Positions 49,231 through 58,888 of a stretch of DNA of 64,000 nucleotides are shown one piece after another. Positions within the stretch are counted from its first letter, which is position 1. Each line of letters starts with the position of its first letter. The DNA comes from Bacillota bacterium. GTDB taxonomy: Bacteria; Bacillota; UBA4882; UBA8346. Made by a program: the position numbers and the translations under genes. The stretch covers positions 62,001 through 126,000 of the forward strand of contig JAEYRN010000029.1 in assembly GCA_023435565.1 (NCBI GenBank), given 5' to 3'. The notes under the pieces were generated by a model, which was given only the letters and a program-made list of their open reading frames with translations, did not search any database and was not told the origin of the DNA.

Positions 49231-50160
49231 ATGGATCAACGATTAAAAACCATTAGTATTGCCTCATGGATCGGAATTATCGGTAATTTTCTTTTAGCAC
49301 TGCTAAAAATAATAATTGGGGTAATATCCAGAAGCTTAGCTGTGGTCGGTGATGGTATCGACAGCACTACCGATGTGCTTAGCTTTTTAGTTATTCTCTT
49401 CGCTACCCGGATTATGGCCAAAAAACCCGACCAAACCCATCCTTATGGCCACCACCGGGCAGAACCCATAGCTACTGTCATTATCTCGTTTATCATCTTC
49501 TTTGTAGGGGCCCAATTATTATCTTCCTCCTTATCCTCAATTACCGCCCCCAAACCGGAAATACCATCGCAATTGGCGATTATCGCCACTATGATCTCAG
49601 TCCTTGGAAAACTAGGGTTAGCTTTCTACCAATCAAAGGTCGGAAAAAAAATCTCAAGCCAAATGTTGGTCGCCAATGCCCGAAACATGCTCGGTGATAT
49701 CCTGATTTCTCTTGGAGTTTTAATTGGATTAGCATTAACAATTTGGTTTAATGCTCCGATCATCGATTCCATCATCGCCTTGATTGTCAGCATCTGGATT
49801 ATGCGCTGCGCAGTTATAATTTTTATCGAAACTAATGCGGAACTAATGGAAGGGGTTAATGACCTATCCATTTATAAGGATATCTTTGAAGCGGTAGCCG
49901 CAGTTAATGGCGCGGTTAACCCCCACAGGGTCCGGATTCGTAAACTTTCTAACCTATTTGTAATCGATATGGACATCGAAGTAGATGATTGCCTGACTGT
50001 TGCCGAAGGCCATCAAATTGCCGTTAAAGTAGAAGATGAGCTACGCCGAACCATTGACAATCTTTATGATGTTACCGTACACGTCGAACCCTTGGGTAAT
50101 GTGGAAACCAAAGAAAAATACGGTGTCTCAAGTAAAGAATTTAAGGAGGAACTCTCTTGA
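49231..50160 (+). CDS. Cation diffusion facilitator transporter
   Basis: 309 residues, six-helix CDF fold with a C-terminal cytoplasmic metal-binding domain. Metal-site motifs are DGIDSTTD on helix 2, HPYGHHRAEP in the loop and a TVHVEP end. Exports divalent metals such as Zn, Mn or Fe(II) in exchange for protons; the metal is not predictable here. Its TGA overlaps the TTG of murD. Confidence 0.92.
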   Translation: MDQRLKTISIASWIGIIGNFLLALLKIIIGVISRSLAVVGDGIDSTTDVLSFLVILFATRIMAKKPDQTHPYGHHRAEPIATVIISFIIFFVGAQLLSSSLSSITAPKPEIPSQLAIIATMISVLGKLGLAFYQSKVGKKISSQMLVANARNMLGDILISLGVLIGLALTIWFNAPIIDSIIALIVSIWIMRCAVIIFIETNAELMEGVNDLSIYKDIFEAVAAVNGAVNPHRVRIRKLSNLFVIDMDIEVDDCLTVAEGHQIAVKVEDELRRTIDNLYDVTVHVEPLGNVETKEKYGVSSKEFKEELS

Positions 50161-51578
50161 AACAAAAAATTGCCGTCCTCGGCTTAGGAATTGAAAATTT
50201 GGCCCTCACCAAGTATCTGGCGGCTCGAGACTATAAAGTAACTGTCTGCGATAACCGGGACCAATCAGCTTTAGGTGAACGCTATGAACTCCTGCAAAAG
50301 TTGGGCGTATCGTTTCGCTTGGGTCCGGATTATCTAAAGCACCTAGAGGATTTTAATCTTCTTTACCGTTCCCCGGGATTGCCCCTTTTCCAATCGGAAC
50401 TGGTCGAAGCCGCAGCTAAAGGTGTAGTCATTACCAGCGCCATGCGTTACTTTTTAGAACTTTGCCCATGTCCGATTATTGGAGTAACCGGTACCAAAGG
50501 CAAAGGGACTACATCAACCTTGATCCACAAAATACTCAAACTCAGTCAGGAAAAAAAAGGGTGCCAAGCCTTTCTAGGCGGAAATATTGGAATAGCCCCT
50601 TTTGAATTCCTTGAGATGCTTAAGCCAGAGGATCGGGTGACTTTGGAACTTTCCAGCTTCCAACTGGAAGACTTCGATCGGAGTGTCTCTATTGCAGTAG
50701 TTACCAATATTACCGACGACCACCTGGCGCCGGCCGACCCGTTAAACCCGAATTATCATAAATCCCGATCCGAATATATTAGGGCTAAGACGAACCTATT
50801 TAGACATCAAAAAAGCGATTGCCTTACCATTCTTAATGCAGACGACTCTACCAGCCGTGATTTGATCCCTTTGGTTACCGGAAGATTATATACTTACGGA
50901 AGTTCACCACAAACGGCAGGAGCTTGGTTTGTTAAAAAACCGGATCAGAGTTATTCCGTATTTTGGAATGTTAATGGAAACCCGGAATTGGTCATCGAAA
51001 GTGATTCCATTCAAGTCAGAGGTGAACACAATCTCCTAAACATAGCTGCCGCTGCTTTGGCCTGCCATGATGCCGGTGCCGACTCGGAATCGATCCGCCA
51101 AGGTATTAGCGGATATTCCGGTCTCGAACATCGCTTGGAATATGTGGCTACCGTAAATGGAATCCAATTTTTCGACGACTCCTTTGCCACTGCGCCGGAC
51201 CCTACTATCGTGGCATTGAAAGCTTTTACGGAACCGATTGTCCTTATTGCCGGCGGAGCTGACAAAGGAACAAACTATACCATTTTAGGGGAGGAAATTA
51301 TAAAAAGTAGCGTTAAAACATTGGTCTTAATCGGTTCGATGGGCCCAAAAATCGGGGAAGCAGCGCGCCAAGCCGGCATCCGTCTGGAAAGGACCACCCC
51401 AAAGTTGGTTGAAGGAGGCGTTACCATGAAAGAAATTTTTGCTACCGCCATCGCCAACGCAGACCCAGGTGATGTAGTGCTTCTTTCCACCGCATGTGCC
51501 AGTTTCGGCTTGTTTAAAAATTATAAAGAGCGCGGGGACCTTTTTAAGGCAGAGGTAAAACGATTATTGACCGGCTAA
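50157..51578 (+). CDS. murD: UDP-N-acetylmuramoylalanine-D-glutamate ligase
   Basis: 473 residues from a TTG behind GGAGG. Adds D-glutamate to UDP-MurNAc-L-Ala. The ATP loop GVTGTKGKGTT is near residue 110, then NITDDHL and the C-terminal domain with FDDSFATAPDPT and IAGGADKGTNY, all Mur ligase features. Located outside a dcw cluster and translationally coupled to the CDF gene, which is unusual. A second murD elsewhere is possible. Confidence 0.9.
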   Translation: MKQKIAVLGLGIENLALTKYLAARDYKVTVCDNRDQSALGERYELLQKLGVSFRLGPDYLKHLEDFNLLYRSPGLPLFQSELVEAAAKGVVITSAMRYFLELCPCPIIGVTGTKGKGTTSTLIHKILKLSQEKKGCQAFLGGNIGIAPFEFLEMLKPEDRVTLELSSFQLEDFDRSVSIAVVTNITDDHLAPADPLNPNYHKSRSEYIRAKTNLFRHQKSDCLTILNADDSTSRDLIPLVTGRLYTYGSSPQTAGAWFVKKPDQSYSVFWNVNGNPELVIESDSIQVRGEHNLLNIAAAALACHDAGADSESIRQGISGYSGLEHRLEYVATVNGIQFFDDSFATAPDPTIVALKAFTEPIVLIAGGADKGTNYTILGEEIIKSSVKTLVLIGSMGPKIGEAARQAGIRLERTTPKLVEGGVTMKEIFATAIANADPGDVVLLSTACASFGLFKNYKERGDLFKAEVKRLLTG

Positions 51579-51692
51579 GTTCAATTTAAGATACTAAATA
51601 GTTTCACAATTACCTAAAATTTTGACCCAAAACGCCGATAGTTACTTTAAGTTTATATTAATAGTTACAACAAGTTTTCAAAGGATTAATTT

Positions 51693-52487
51693 ATGCCTAA
51701 ATTATATGGTAAAATTTATCTTACTATATTTTTAACTACCTTATCAATACTTTCATGGACAACTTTTTCTTTAGCTGTTGCACTTGAAACAGATAAAGAA
51801 TATATCGATATTTATCCGAACCAATATGAAAATAATTCGGTGTCATCTATAGCTTGGGTTTTAGGAACAACTGTGGTCCTTTACCAAAATGATCAAGAAA
51901 TTAAAAGTTTTTTTCAAAAAAATCAAAGTCGGACGGGTAATAATATTTCAGATTTTGTCGAAGGTTTTGGTGATAACAATAAACTATTTCCCTCATTAGG
52001 ACTCCTTTATCTATACGGAAAAGTAAGAGATAATGAAAAAACGCAGCACTTAGCAGTACTCTCCCTTGAAAGTGTATTACTTTCAACTCTTATTACCAAC
52101 ACAATTAAATTTTCTACCCACCGGAGCCGTCCGTATACCGGAGAATCTTTTGACTCCTGGGGTGAACCTAGCTTTGATAATGATAATGACTATCTCTCTT
52201 TTCCCTCGGGCCACGCCACCTCAGCTTTTTCAGTGGCAACAATCATCGCATCAGAATACAAAGAAAAACCTTTCGTTAAAATTCTTTCTTATAGTATCGC
52301 CTCTTTAACAGCCATTTCAAGAGTGTACGACAATAAACACTGGGCTTCCGATATCTTTCTCGGTTCGGTGATTGGTTATTATAGCGGAAAAACAGTAATT
52401 AGACTAAACGAACAGAATAACAATATCTCCATTATTCCGGCTTTACGTGAACAAGGTTATGGATTAGCGATAAAATATCGTTTTTGA
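51693..52487 (+). CDS. Secreted PAP2-family phosphatase
   Basis: 264 residues with a signal peptide (to about residue 30). The three PAP2 motifs are present: KFSTHRSRPYTG, FPSGHATSAF and SRVYDNKHWASDIFLG. The C-terminus extends past the last helix into a short segment ending GYGLAIKYRF, with an aromatic end like outer-membrane strands. Acts on lipid or isoprenoid phosphates in the envelope. Single gene with a weak GGATTAA ribosome binding site. Confidence 0.86.
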   Translation: MPKLYGKIYLTIFLTTLSILSWTTFSLAVALETDKEYIDIYPNQYENNSVSSIAWVLGTTVVLYQNDQEIKSFFQKNQSRTGNNISDFVEGFGDNNKLFPSLGLLYLYGKVRDNEKTQHLAVLSLESVLLSTLITNTIKFSTHRSRPYTGESFDSWGEPSFDNDNDYLSFPSGHATSAFSVATIIASEYKEKPFVKILSYSIASLTAISRVYDNKHWASDIFLGSVIGYYSGKTVIRLNEQNNNISIIPALREQGYGLAIKYRF

Positions 52488-52500
52488 AACCCTTCCCTCT

Positions 52501-52683
52501 CTAGTATTCCATTTCCAAGCTATCCCCTTTAAACACCAACTCCGTTTCTAAAACTTCTCCGCCTGTTAAAAACCCACTTCCATCGTCAGGCCGGTAGCCA
52601 CCTATATATATCTTACCCGGTTGCAGATAGGTTCGTTTAATACCTTTCAGCTCATGTTTGGGAATTACGGCCCCGGCCTTCTA
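52501..52683 (-). pseudogene. C-terminal remnant, probably of a glycosidase
   Basis: An open frame with no start codon reads KAGAVIPKHELKGIKRTYLQ then PGKIYIGGYRPDDGSGFLTG and ends KGDSLEMEY before TAG. The LKG-K-R-YL-PG pattern resembles the fibronectin-like C-terminal domain of GH3-type enzymes. It is cut off close to the xylanase stop codon, so the two may have come from one rearrangement. Identity is tentative. Confidence 0.45.
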
Positions 52684-52713
52684 TGTATATTTTGGGACTT
52701 CTGAATATTCCGA

Positions 52714-53832
52714 TTAGAATTCTACTGTTGTCCAAAAAGCTTTCTTAGGTTGATGATTTACATCAAACAGTAATGGCCAATCCTTTCTACCCTGAACCGG
52801 AAAATTATCCTTCCAGGTATAGTCATCGGCAACACCCCAAAATGTCACATTGGTAATCACATCTTTATATTTCCGGAATAGAGAAAATAAATCCCGGTAA
52901 CGTTGGGCCTGCTTTTCTAATAGTTCCTCGGTTGGAGCAGTTAATTTACTGTTATCTCCCCAGGCAAAAAGTGATACATCAAGTTCAGTGATTTGCACCT
53001 TCAGCCCAAGCGATGCGTACTTCTTGATTGCGGTTTCGACTTCTACCAAACTCGGACTGTTTATATCCCAATGTCCTTGAATACCAACTCCATGAACGGG
53101 TATCCCTTTTTCCTTTAAGCCTTTAAGTAACCGATAAATCTTATCGCATTTGTCTGAATAAACGGCATTATAATCATTATAATAGAGTTCGGCATCAGGG
53201 TCGGCCTCATGGGCGTATTGAAATGCATAATCGATATATTCGGCCCCGATAATTCTATACCATGGTGAATCCCTATAAAAAGAGGCGTCATCCGCTATTG
53301 CCTCATTGACCACATCCCAGGCATAAACCGCATCTTTGTATCTTGTTACAACAGTGGTAATATGTTCTTTCATTCTTTGAAGGAGTAGCTCTTTGGAAGC
53401 TTGATCCCAGCTTTTATCGTAAAAAACCCATTGTGGTGTCTGATTATGCCAAACTAACGTGTGCCCTCTTAACTTCTGATTATTATTTTTGGCAAAATTA
53501 ACGATGGTATCAGCCCGATCAAAATCATAATAACCTTCAAGATATTGAATACTCTCGAATTTCATTTCATTTTCCGCTGTGATACTATTAAAATGTTTGC
53601 TAAGTAAAGATTGATGACTTTCAACCGTTCTGTAGTTTACAGCCGCACCTATCGGGAAATAATCATTATATACTTGATAGAGAGCAGGTACTTCACTTGT
53701 TTCAGATAGAATTATCGCCGGCATAAATCCTTGCGCTGCTACAATCAATAATAAACAAACTAATAAAGGACCAATTAATTTGCCTTGTTTTTTAAAACCC
53801 TTTGTAGACGAAAAACTGAACTGCTTACCCAT
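52714..53832 (-). CDS. Endo-1,4-beta-xylanase, GH10
   Basis: About 372 residues, single GH10 catalytic domain behind an N-terminal signal or anchor (residues 18-40). Motifs: TAENEMK, GHTLVWHNQTP, acid/base glutamate in WDVVNEAI (near residue 174) and nucleophile in ITELDVS (near residue 281), WGVADDYTW at the end. Secreted, cleaves xylan backbone. The ATG follows GAGGTGATTTTA. A LacI-type operator lies upstream. Confidence 0.94.
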   Translation of the reverse strand: MGKQFSFSSTKGFKKQGKLIGPLLVCLLLIVAAQGFMPAIILSETSEVPALYQVYNDYFPIGAAVNYRTVESHQSLLSKHFNSITAENEMKFESIQYLEGYYDFDRADTIVNFAKNNNQKLRGHTLVWHNQTPQWVFYDKSWDQASKELLLQRMKEHITTVVTRYKDAVYAWDVVNEAIADDASFYRDSPWYRIIGAEYIDYAFQYAHEADPDAELYYNDYNAVYSDKCDKIYRLLKGLKEKGIPVHGVGIQGHWDINSPSLVEVETAIKKYASLGLKVQITELDVSLFAWGDNSKLTAPTEELLEKQAQRYRDLFSLFRKYKDVITNVTFWGVADDYTWKDNFPVQGRKDWPLLFDVNHQPKKAFWTTVEF

Positions 53833-53904
53833 TAAAATCACCTCTTTTAAGTATTTTTAAAACCTTGTTTTGATTCACCCGTAAAACTAAACCAAATATT
53901 TTAG

Positions 53905-53914
53905 CAAACGTTTG
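53905..53914. promoter_or_regulatory. LacI-family operator-like palindrome upstream of xylanase
   Basis: CAAACGTTTG is a perfect 10-bp palindrome with the central CG typical of LacI-family operators, 73 bases before the xylanase start. It fits the cre consensus only partly, so a local xylan-specific LacI-type repressor is an alternative to CcpA. Confidence 0.55.
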
Positions 53915-54058
53915 TGAAAATAAATAAAAAAATAAAGCCTCAAAGCAAAAATGTCTAGTATGGATAAATAATCTTTTAAAAAATTATATCATAAAACTGA
54001 TTGATTTAATATAATTATTACCCTTTATTAAGGTTTAAAATTTAAAAGTTTCAAAAAG

Positions 54059-54105
54059 TATGGGGCTATTGCAAAATCAAACAAACTTATGCAACAGCCC
54101 CATAT
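54059..54105 (-). terminator. Long terminator hairpin of the aminotransferase gene
   Basis: TATGGGGCTGTTGCA pairs with TGCAATAGCCCCATA (one mismatch) and TACTTTTTG follows on the minus strand. It ends the aminotransferase gene. Confidence 0.75.
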
Positions 54106-54122
54106 TTATACCGACTATAATC

Positions 54123-55403
54123 TCATTTATTTCCCAAAATCTTTTCCACACTCGCCAACTGAATGCAAACTGCCACAATCTCCATAGCCTTCTTCAACTC
54201 AGCCAATGGTGGGAAGCTTGGCGCAATTCGAATATTGCGATCCAACGGATCATTACCATAAGGATAGGTCGCTCCAGCACCGGTCAAGACCACTCCGGCC
54301 TCAGCCGCCATAGCTACGACTTTCTTAGCGCACCCTTCCAGTGTATTTAAACTGATAAAATATCCTCCATTGGGTTTAGTCCAATCGGCAATTTCCTTAC
54401 CGCCTAATTCCGCTTCTAACGTTTTAAATACCTGATCGAACTTTGGTTTAAGAATCAACGCATGTTTCTTCATTTGCGCCTCGATACCGGTAAAATCCTT
54501 GAAAAATCGGACATGCCGCAGTTGGTTCAATTTATCAGGACCAATCGTTTGGATGATAATTTGTTTCTTAATCCAATTAATATTGTTTTCACTCCCTGCC
54601 ATTACTGATAACCCCGCTCCGGCAAAGCTAATCTTGGAAGTCGAACTAAAAAGAATAACCCGATCGGCATTACCCGCTTTTTTACATTCATTCAGAATAT
54701 TCTTTAGACGATCGGGCCGTTCCGTCAAATGATGAACCGCATAGGCATTGTCCCAGAAAATGCGAAAGTCGGAAGCTTTAGTCTTCATTTTAGCTAAACG
54801 GTCCACTACTTCATCGGAGATAGTAATCCCCGTCGGGTTACTATATTTGGGTACACACCAAATGCCCTTAATTGACTCGTCTTCCGTAACTAACCGCTCC
54901 ACTTCATCCATATCCGGACCTTTTTCATTTAGTCCAATAGTGATCATTTCTATACCTAATTGGTTGCAGATGGCAAAATGACGGTCATATCCCGGACTGG
55001 GACAGAGAAATTTGACCTTCTGGTGTTTTCCCCATGGTAAACTACTACCCGGAACTCCTAAAAGCAAAGCCCTAACAATAAGATCATACATCAATGCCAA
55101 GCTGGAGTTACCGCTAACGATTACTTCCCGGGGATCTGCATCAAGAATAGGCGCCAAAATTTCCCGAGCCTCGGGGATCCCTTCGACTCCTCCATAGTTT
55201 CGACAATCAACTCCGTCTTTCGTTCGGTAGTCATCTTCATTAAGACAAGTTATTAGCCCTTTTGACAAATCTAGCTGTTCCGAACTAGGTTTCCCACGGG
55301 ACATATCCAATTTAAGTTTTTCAGCTTTAAAGCCTTCATAGCGTTCACGAAGCTCTGTTTGGAATTTCTTTAAGGTGGCTCCATCTTGAGTCTGATAATT
55401 CAT
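54123..55403 (-). CDS. Aspartate-type aminotransferase (PF12897 subgroup)
   Basis: 426 residues of the less common aspartate aminotransferase subgroup (Asp_aminotransf, PF12897), fold type I. Features: LKLDMSRGKPSSEQLDL at the start, YGGVEGIPEARE, VPKYSNPTGITIS, DNAYAVH, and the PLP lysine in SSTSKISFAGAG near residue 260. Cytoplasmic transamination of aspartate/2-oxoglutarate is expected. Monocistronic, with terminator. Confidence 0.88.
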   Translation of the reverse strand: MNYQTQDGATLKKFQTELRERYEGFKAEKLKLDMSRGKPSSEQLDLSKGLITCLNEDDYRTKDGVDCRNYGGVEGIPEAREILAPILDADPREVIVSGNSSLALMYDLIVRALLLGVPGSSLPWGKHQKVKFLCPSPGYDRHFAICNQLGIEMITIGLNEKGPDMDEVERLVTEDESIKGIWCVPKYSNPTGITISDEVVDRLAKMKTKASDFRIFWDNAYAVHHLTERPDRLKNILNECKKAGNADRVILFSSTSKISFAGAGLSVMAGSENNINWIKKQIIIQTIGPDKLNQLRHVRFFKDFTGIEAQMKKHALILKPKFDQVFKTLEAELGGKEIADWTKPNGGYFISLNTLEGCAKKVVAMAAEAGVVLTGAGATYPYGNDPLDRNIRIAPSFPPLAELKKAMEIVAVCIQLASVEKILGNK

Positions 55404-55666
55404 TTACATCCTCCCATAACCAATTGATAATTATCATTTATCTTGATACTTCATTTTTTTTATTTATTATTAAGATTTTAAACGATTATCAGCTAAAGAG
55501 CAATCGAGAGCATGCATGTATAATGTATTCTTATTGGATAATTGTATTAACATAACCCGAAATAGACAGATAAAAATAAACATGACATACTGTTGTCACA
55601 TGAATATCGTATTGTAATTTATATAGTTTCCAATAATATTGTTCGGATCGTTGATAGGAGGTTTCG

Positions 55667-56074
55667 ATGGATAAAAAAAATAAAACCCGAAAAATGGCTG
55701 TAGCTTGTTATGACCATATCGGCGGTAAACTTGGGGAATTGATTTTTAAATTATTAATCGATAAGGAATGGATTAATAAAGTGCCTAATAGTAGGGATTA
55801 TGGAATTACCAACATAGGATGGCAAGGTTTTAATGAGTTAGGTATTGATACCTCTAAACTTAAATCCTCCTCCAGAATACCTGTATCTCCTTGCGTTGAA
55901 CGTTTTTCCGGTAATTTTTACGAACATACCGGAGCTCATCTTGGCTCACTCTTAACAACCCATTTAATAACCTTGGGCTGGTTGATACCAAAACCTGAAA
56001 AAGAATATGAAATAACAGTAACCGGTCGGCGTGAAATGGCCAATCTAGGACTAAAACTTGAAAATCTTAAATAA
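55667..56074 (+). CDS. Orphan C-terminal domain of an ArsR-family regulator
   Basis: 135 residues resembling the C-terminal region found after the winged helix in some long ArsR regulators: ACYDHIGGKLGELIFKLLIDKEW, then CVERFSGNFYEHTGAHLGSLLTTHLITLGWL and an ITVTGRREMANLGL tail. The DNA-binding winged helix is absent, and no upstream frame supplies it (the gene starts with its own AGGAGG and ATG). It could be a ligand- or metal-sensing protein. It precedes a DUF3795 gene. Confidence 0.62.
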   Translation: MDKKNKTRKMAVACYDHIGGKLGELIFKLLIDKEWINKVPNSRDYGITNIGWQGFNELGIDTSKLKSSSRIPVSPCVERFSGNFYEHTGAHLGSLLTTHLITLGWLIPKPEKEYEITVTGRREMANLGLKLENLK

Positions 56075-56098
56075 AAAAAATAAGAGGTGCTATTTGCA

Positions 56099-56341
56099 AT
56101 GAAAATAAGTGTTTGCGGTATTGCCTGTGAAAAATGTCCTCGTATGGTTAATCATTCTTGCCCAAATGGCGATCAAGGTTGTACACCTAAAGAAAATAAG
56201 TTTTGTAAGCTTTCCACGTGCGCCTATCAAAAGGGTATCAAGCTATGTTTTGAATGTCCCGATTTTCCTTGTGACACCACCAAACAAGGCCCAATCAGCT
56301 TTGGATATTGTCAATATATCACAGGGAAAACAGGAAACTAA
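56099..56341 (+). CDS. Short DUF3795 protein
   Basis: 80 residues from the ATG after AGAGGTGC. Cysteine pattern CGIACEKCP, CPNGDQGC, then CFECPDFPCD near the end, as in the N-terminal half of the DUF3795 gene at 11.4 kb. Likely binds a metal or cluster. Function unknown. Probably co-transcribed with the orphan ArsR-type gene. Confidence 0.78.
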   Translation: MKISVCGIACEKCPRMVNHSCPNGDQGCTPKENKFCKLSTCAYQKGIKLCFECPDFPCDTTKQGPISFGYCQYITGKTGN

Positions 56342-56503
56342 TTTGTTTCATACTATATTAGTTGAATTAGATTTCTTATAAACTTCATGTCCCTAAAGCC
56401 ATTTAGGATGGTTTGAGTAATGAATTTAATTTAACCCCGGACAAGGATTTATAATTATAACGTAGAAAGATATCTATTAACTCATAGATGGAGGATTAAC
56501 AAT

Positions 56504-57199
56504 ATGGAAAATATTACTTTTAACAGCCGGGATTTAGCTTGCTTCATTGACCATACTTTACTCAAACCTGATGCCAACCGGGAACAAATAGCGAAAGTTT
56601 GTCGTGAAGCAGTTGAATACAATTTTTGTTCCGTCTGTGTTAATCCTTTTTGGGTACCAACGGTGGCCACTTTACTTCAAGGGAGTTCTGTGAAAGTTTG
56701 TTCGGTTATCGGTTTTCCTCTCGGCGCGACCACACCCCGGACAAAAGCTATGGAAGCAGAGGAAGCGATTGCTCAAGGCGCCAACGAGATTGATATGGTA
56801 TTAAACATTGGCGCTCTTAAGTCGGGAGATTATGATGGGGTATTGAACGACATCAAAGCAGTAGTCAAATCCGCCCAAGGAAAAGCAATTGTAAAAGTAA
56901 TCCTTGAAACAGGATTGCTGAACGAGGCTGAAAAAATTAAGGCTTGCCAATTATCTGTTGAAGCTGGAGCGAACTTTGTCAAAACTTCGACCGGATTCGG
57001 ACCAGGAAGCGCGACTGTGGAAGATATTTCTTTAATGCGGCGGGTTGTAGGACCGGAAATTGGGGTTAAGGCTTCAGGAGGAGTTCGGGATTACGATACA
57101 GCCGTAGCTATGATTAAAGCAGGCGCCAGCCGTATCGGAACCAGTTCCGGGATTCAAATCATCACCGGAACAACCCCAAATTCAAGTACAAGCTATTGA
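56504..57199 (+). CDS. deoC: Deoxyribose-phosphate aldolase
   Basis: 231 residues. Splits 2-deoxyribose 5-phosphate into acetaldehyde and glyceraldehyde 3-phosphate in deoxynucleoside catabolism. Signatures: DHTLLKPDA near the start, NEIDMVLNIGALKSG, and the Schiff-base lysine in FVKTSTGFG. ATG after GGAGG. It faces the nucleoside ABC operon, which fits a shared salvage role. Confidence 0.96.
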   Translation: MENITFNSRDLACFIDHTLLKPDANREQIAKVCREAVEYNFCSVCVNPFWVPTVATLLQGSSVKVCSVIGFPLGATTPRTKAMEAEEAIAQGANEIDMVLNIGALKSGDYDGVLNDIKAVVKSAQGKAIVKVILETGLLNEAEKIKACQLSVEAGANFVKTSTGFGPGSATVEDISLMRRVVGPEIGVKASGGVRDYDTAVAMIKAGASRIGTSSGIQIITGTTPNSSTSY

Positions 57200-57204
57200 T
57201 GAAT

Positions 57205-57894
57205 TTAAAAATTTCTTACGTTATCTTTCGTATGGCGTGAGAAGGGTGAATATACTATTAATTCGGCAGTATGTTTAAGTCCTCTTCTCCATAAATAGAT
57301 CATAAAGGGGAATAATAGAAGCGTTAAGAGGCTATAACCGGCCATAATAATAAAATCATAAACACCATGAAGAATAACAGGAGTAACCCAGGCAAATAAA
57401 AGATTCTTTCTTTTTGAATGAGTTAAAAATTTAGCCTTTCCCAGGTAATAACCCATTACAGTACCGAATAACGCATGGGAAGGAACCGCTGTTACAATTC
57501 GCATAAGTGCGGTGGTCATTCCACCTTCAATAACATAAAGAACGTTTTCAACAGTAGCAAAACCTAACGAGAGAAAAACTCCATAAATAATGCCGTCATA
57601 CATCTCGTTAAAGTCAACATTTTTCCAGATATAAAAACGTAACGAAAGATACTTTATTATTTCCTCGGAAAAACCGGCCACAATTACTGCCATATAAAAA
57701 GCATCCCATATTTTGGGCCCACTCGGTTTTATTTTTATTAAAAATAACTCCATCATCAGAACCGGAAAAATAATCAACATACCGATTAAAAATACTTTAG
57801 CAAGAGTTTTAATTGGTTCTTTTTCATATTTGTCTTTAAGGTAGAAAAACAAAAGTAGCACCAATGTCGGTAACAAAGCTAAAATTATTAGCAT
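57205..57894 (-). CDS. PrsW-family intramembrane metalloprotease
   Basis: 229 residues with about six helices. Probable zinc site residues are in FSEEIIKYLSLR, VPSHALFGTVMGYYLG and LHGVYDFIIM. PrsW cleaves the anti-sigma factor RsiW in Bacillus; relatives serve in other regulated proteolysis. Located downstream of the nucleoside ABC operon after a 46-base gap with a TATGTCGCAA word. Confidence 0.86.
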   Translation of the reverse strand: MLIILALLPTLVLLLFFYLKDKYEKEPIKTLAKVFLIGMLIIFPVLMMELFLIKIKPSGPKIWDAFYMAVIVAGFSEEIIKYLSLRFYIWKNVDFNEMYDGIIYGVFLSLGFATVENVLYVIEGGMTTALMRIVTAVPSHALFGTVMGYYLGKAKFLTHSKRKNLLFAWVTPVILHGVYDFIIMAGYSLLTLLLFPFMIYLWRRGLKHTAELIVYSPFSRHTKDNVRNF

Positions 57895-57940
57895 TTATTC
57901 TCCTATAAATATATGTCGCAATAAATTTCTTTATAATAAT

Positions 57941-58888
57941 TTACCGTTTCCCCTTATCATAAGGTTCTCCAGCAGCCCGAGGAGCATGAGATGATTTAGA
58001 AAAAATAACCAATACAATTAGGGTTATTATATAAGGAAAATTTTTCAATAAAATTCCCGGAATTTCGGAAAGGGTCGGTATCACTTGGGAAACATTAGCA
58101 ATTGTACTGGCGAAACCGAAGAAAAATGTGGCCCCCAATACGCCTAGTGGTTTCCATTGTCCGAAAATGAGAGCCGCAAGCGCTAGAAATCCCAGACCGG
58201 CCACGCTGCCATTAAATTCACCCGAATAAGTCACTAGGATAATTGCTCCCCCAAGACCGGCAAAAGCTCCGGAAATCATGACGGCAAGATAACGGATTCG
58301 ATAAACATTAACTCCGGCTGAGTCAGCCGCTTGAGGGTGTTCTCCACAAGCCCTTAATCTCAGACCGAAAGCGGTCTTATATAAGACAAACCATGACAAA
58401 AATAGTATCGCCAGGACCAGCCATGTAGTTGCATAGGTCTGAGTAAATAATAATTTTCCCAGGACCGGTATTTCATCTAAAACAGGAATGTTTCGGCGGA
58501 TCATACCGTGAACGATATGAATATTTCCGCTGCCTGTCATATTTCTGGCGAGATAAACCGTCAAAGCTCCGGCAATCATATTAATCGCTGTCCCGCTGAT
58601 CACTTGATTGGCATTTAGATTAATACAAGCAAAAGCATGGAGTATCGAGAAGAATCCTCCGGCAATAAACGCCGCGATTAAGCCTATCCATACCGCGGTC
58701 CCGGGCATAAAACCCTCTAGTTTGGCAATTACCAAAGCTCCCGTAAAAAAACCAACTACCATTAATCCTTCCAATCCAATATTGACAACACCGCTTCGTT
58801 CACTAAAAAGACCTCCCAAGGCCGTAATTAGCAAAGGGATTGTAAACGCAATGGCATACGGGAACACCTGAACTATTATGTCCCACAT
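57941..58888 (-). CDS. Nucleoside ABC transporter permease (NupQ-like)
   Basis: 315 residues, multi-helix permease of the BPD_transp_2 family as in simple sugar/nucleoside importers. Features: GGLFSERSGVVNIGLEGLMV and GLRLRACGEHPQAADSAGVN. Ends in a basic tail. Its start overlaps the stop of the preceding permease. Fourth gene of the operon. Confidence 0.92.
   Translation of the reverse strand: MWDIIVQVFPYAIAFTIPLLITALGGLFSERSGVVNIGLEGLMVVGFFTGALVIAKLEGFMPGTAVWIGLIAAFIAGGFFSILHAFACINLNANQVISGTAINMIAGALTVYLARNMTGSGNIHIVHGMIRRNIPVLDEIPVLGKLLFTQTYATTWLVLAILFLSWFVLYKTAFGLRLRACGEHPQAADSAGVNVYRIRYLAVMISGAFAGLGGAIILVTYSGEFNGSVAGLGFLALAALIFGQWKPLGVLGATFFFGFASTIANVSQVIPTLSEIPGILLKNFPYIITLIVLVIFSKSSHAPRAAGEPYDKGKR

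Noticed and set aside
54059..54105. Insertion sequence end (GGGGCTGTTGCA looks like some IS inverted repeats)
   Set aside because: Both arms lie within 47 bases, leaving no room for a transposase; position and T run fit a terminator.
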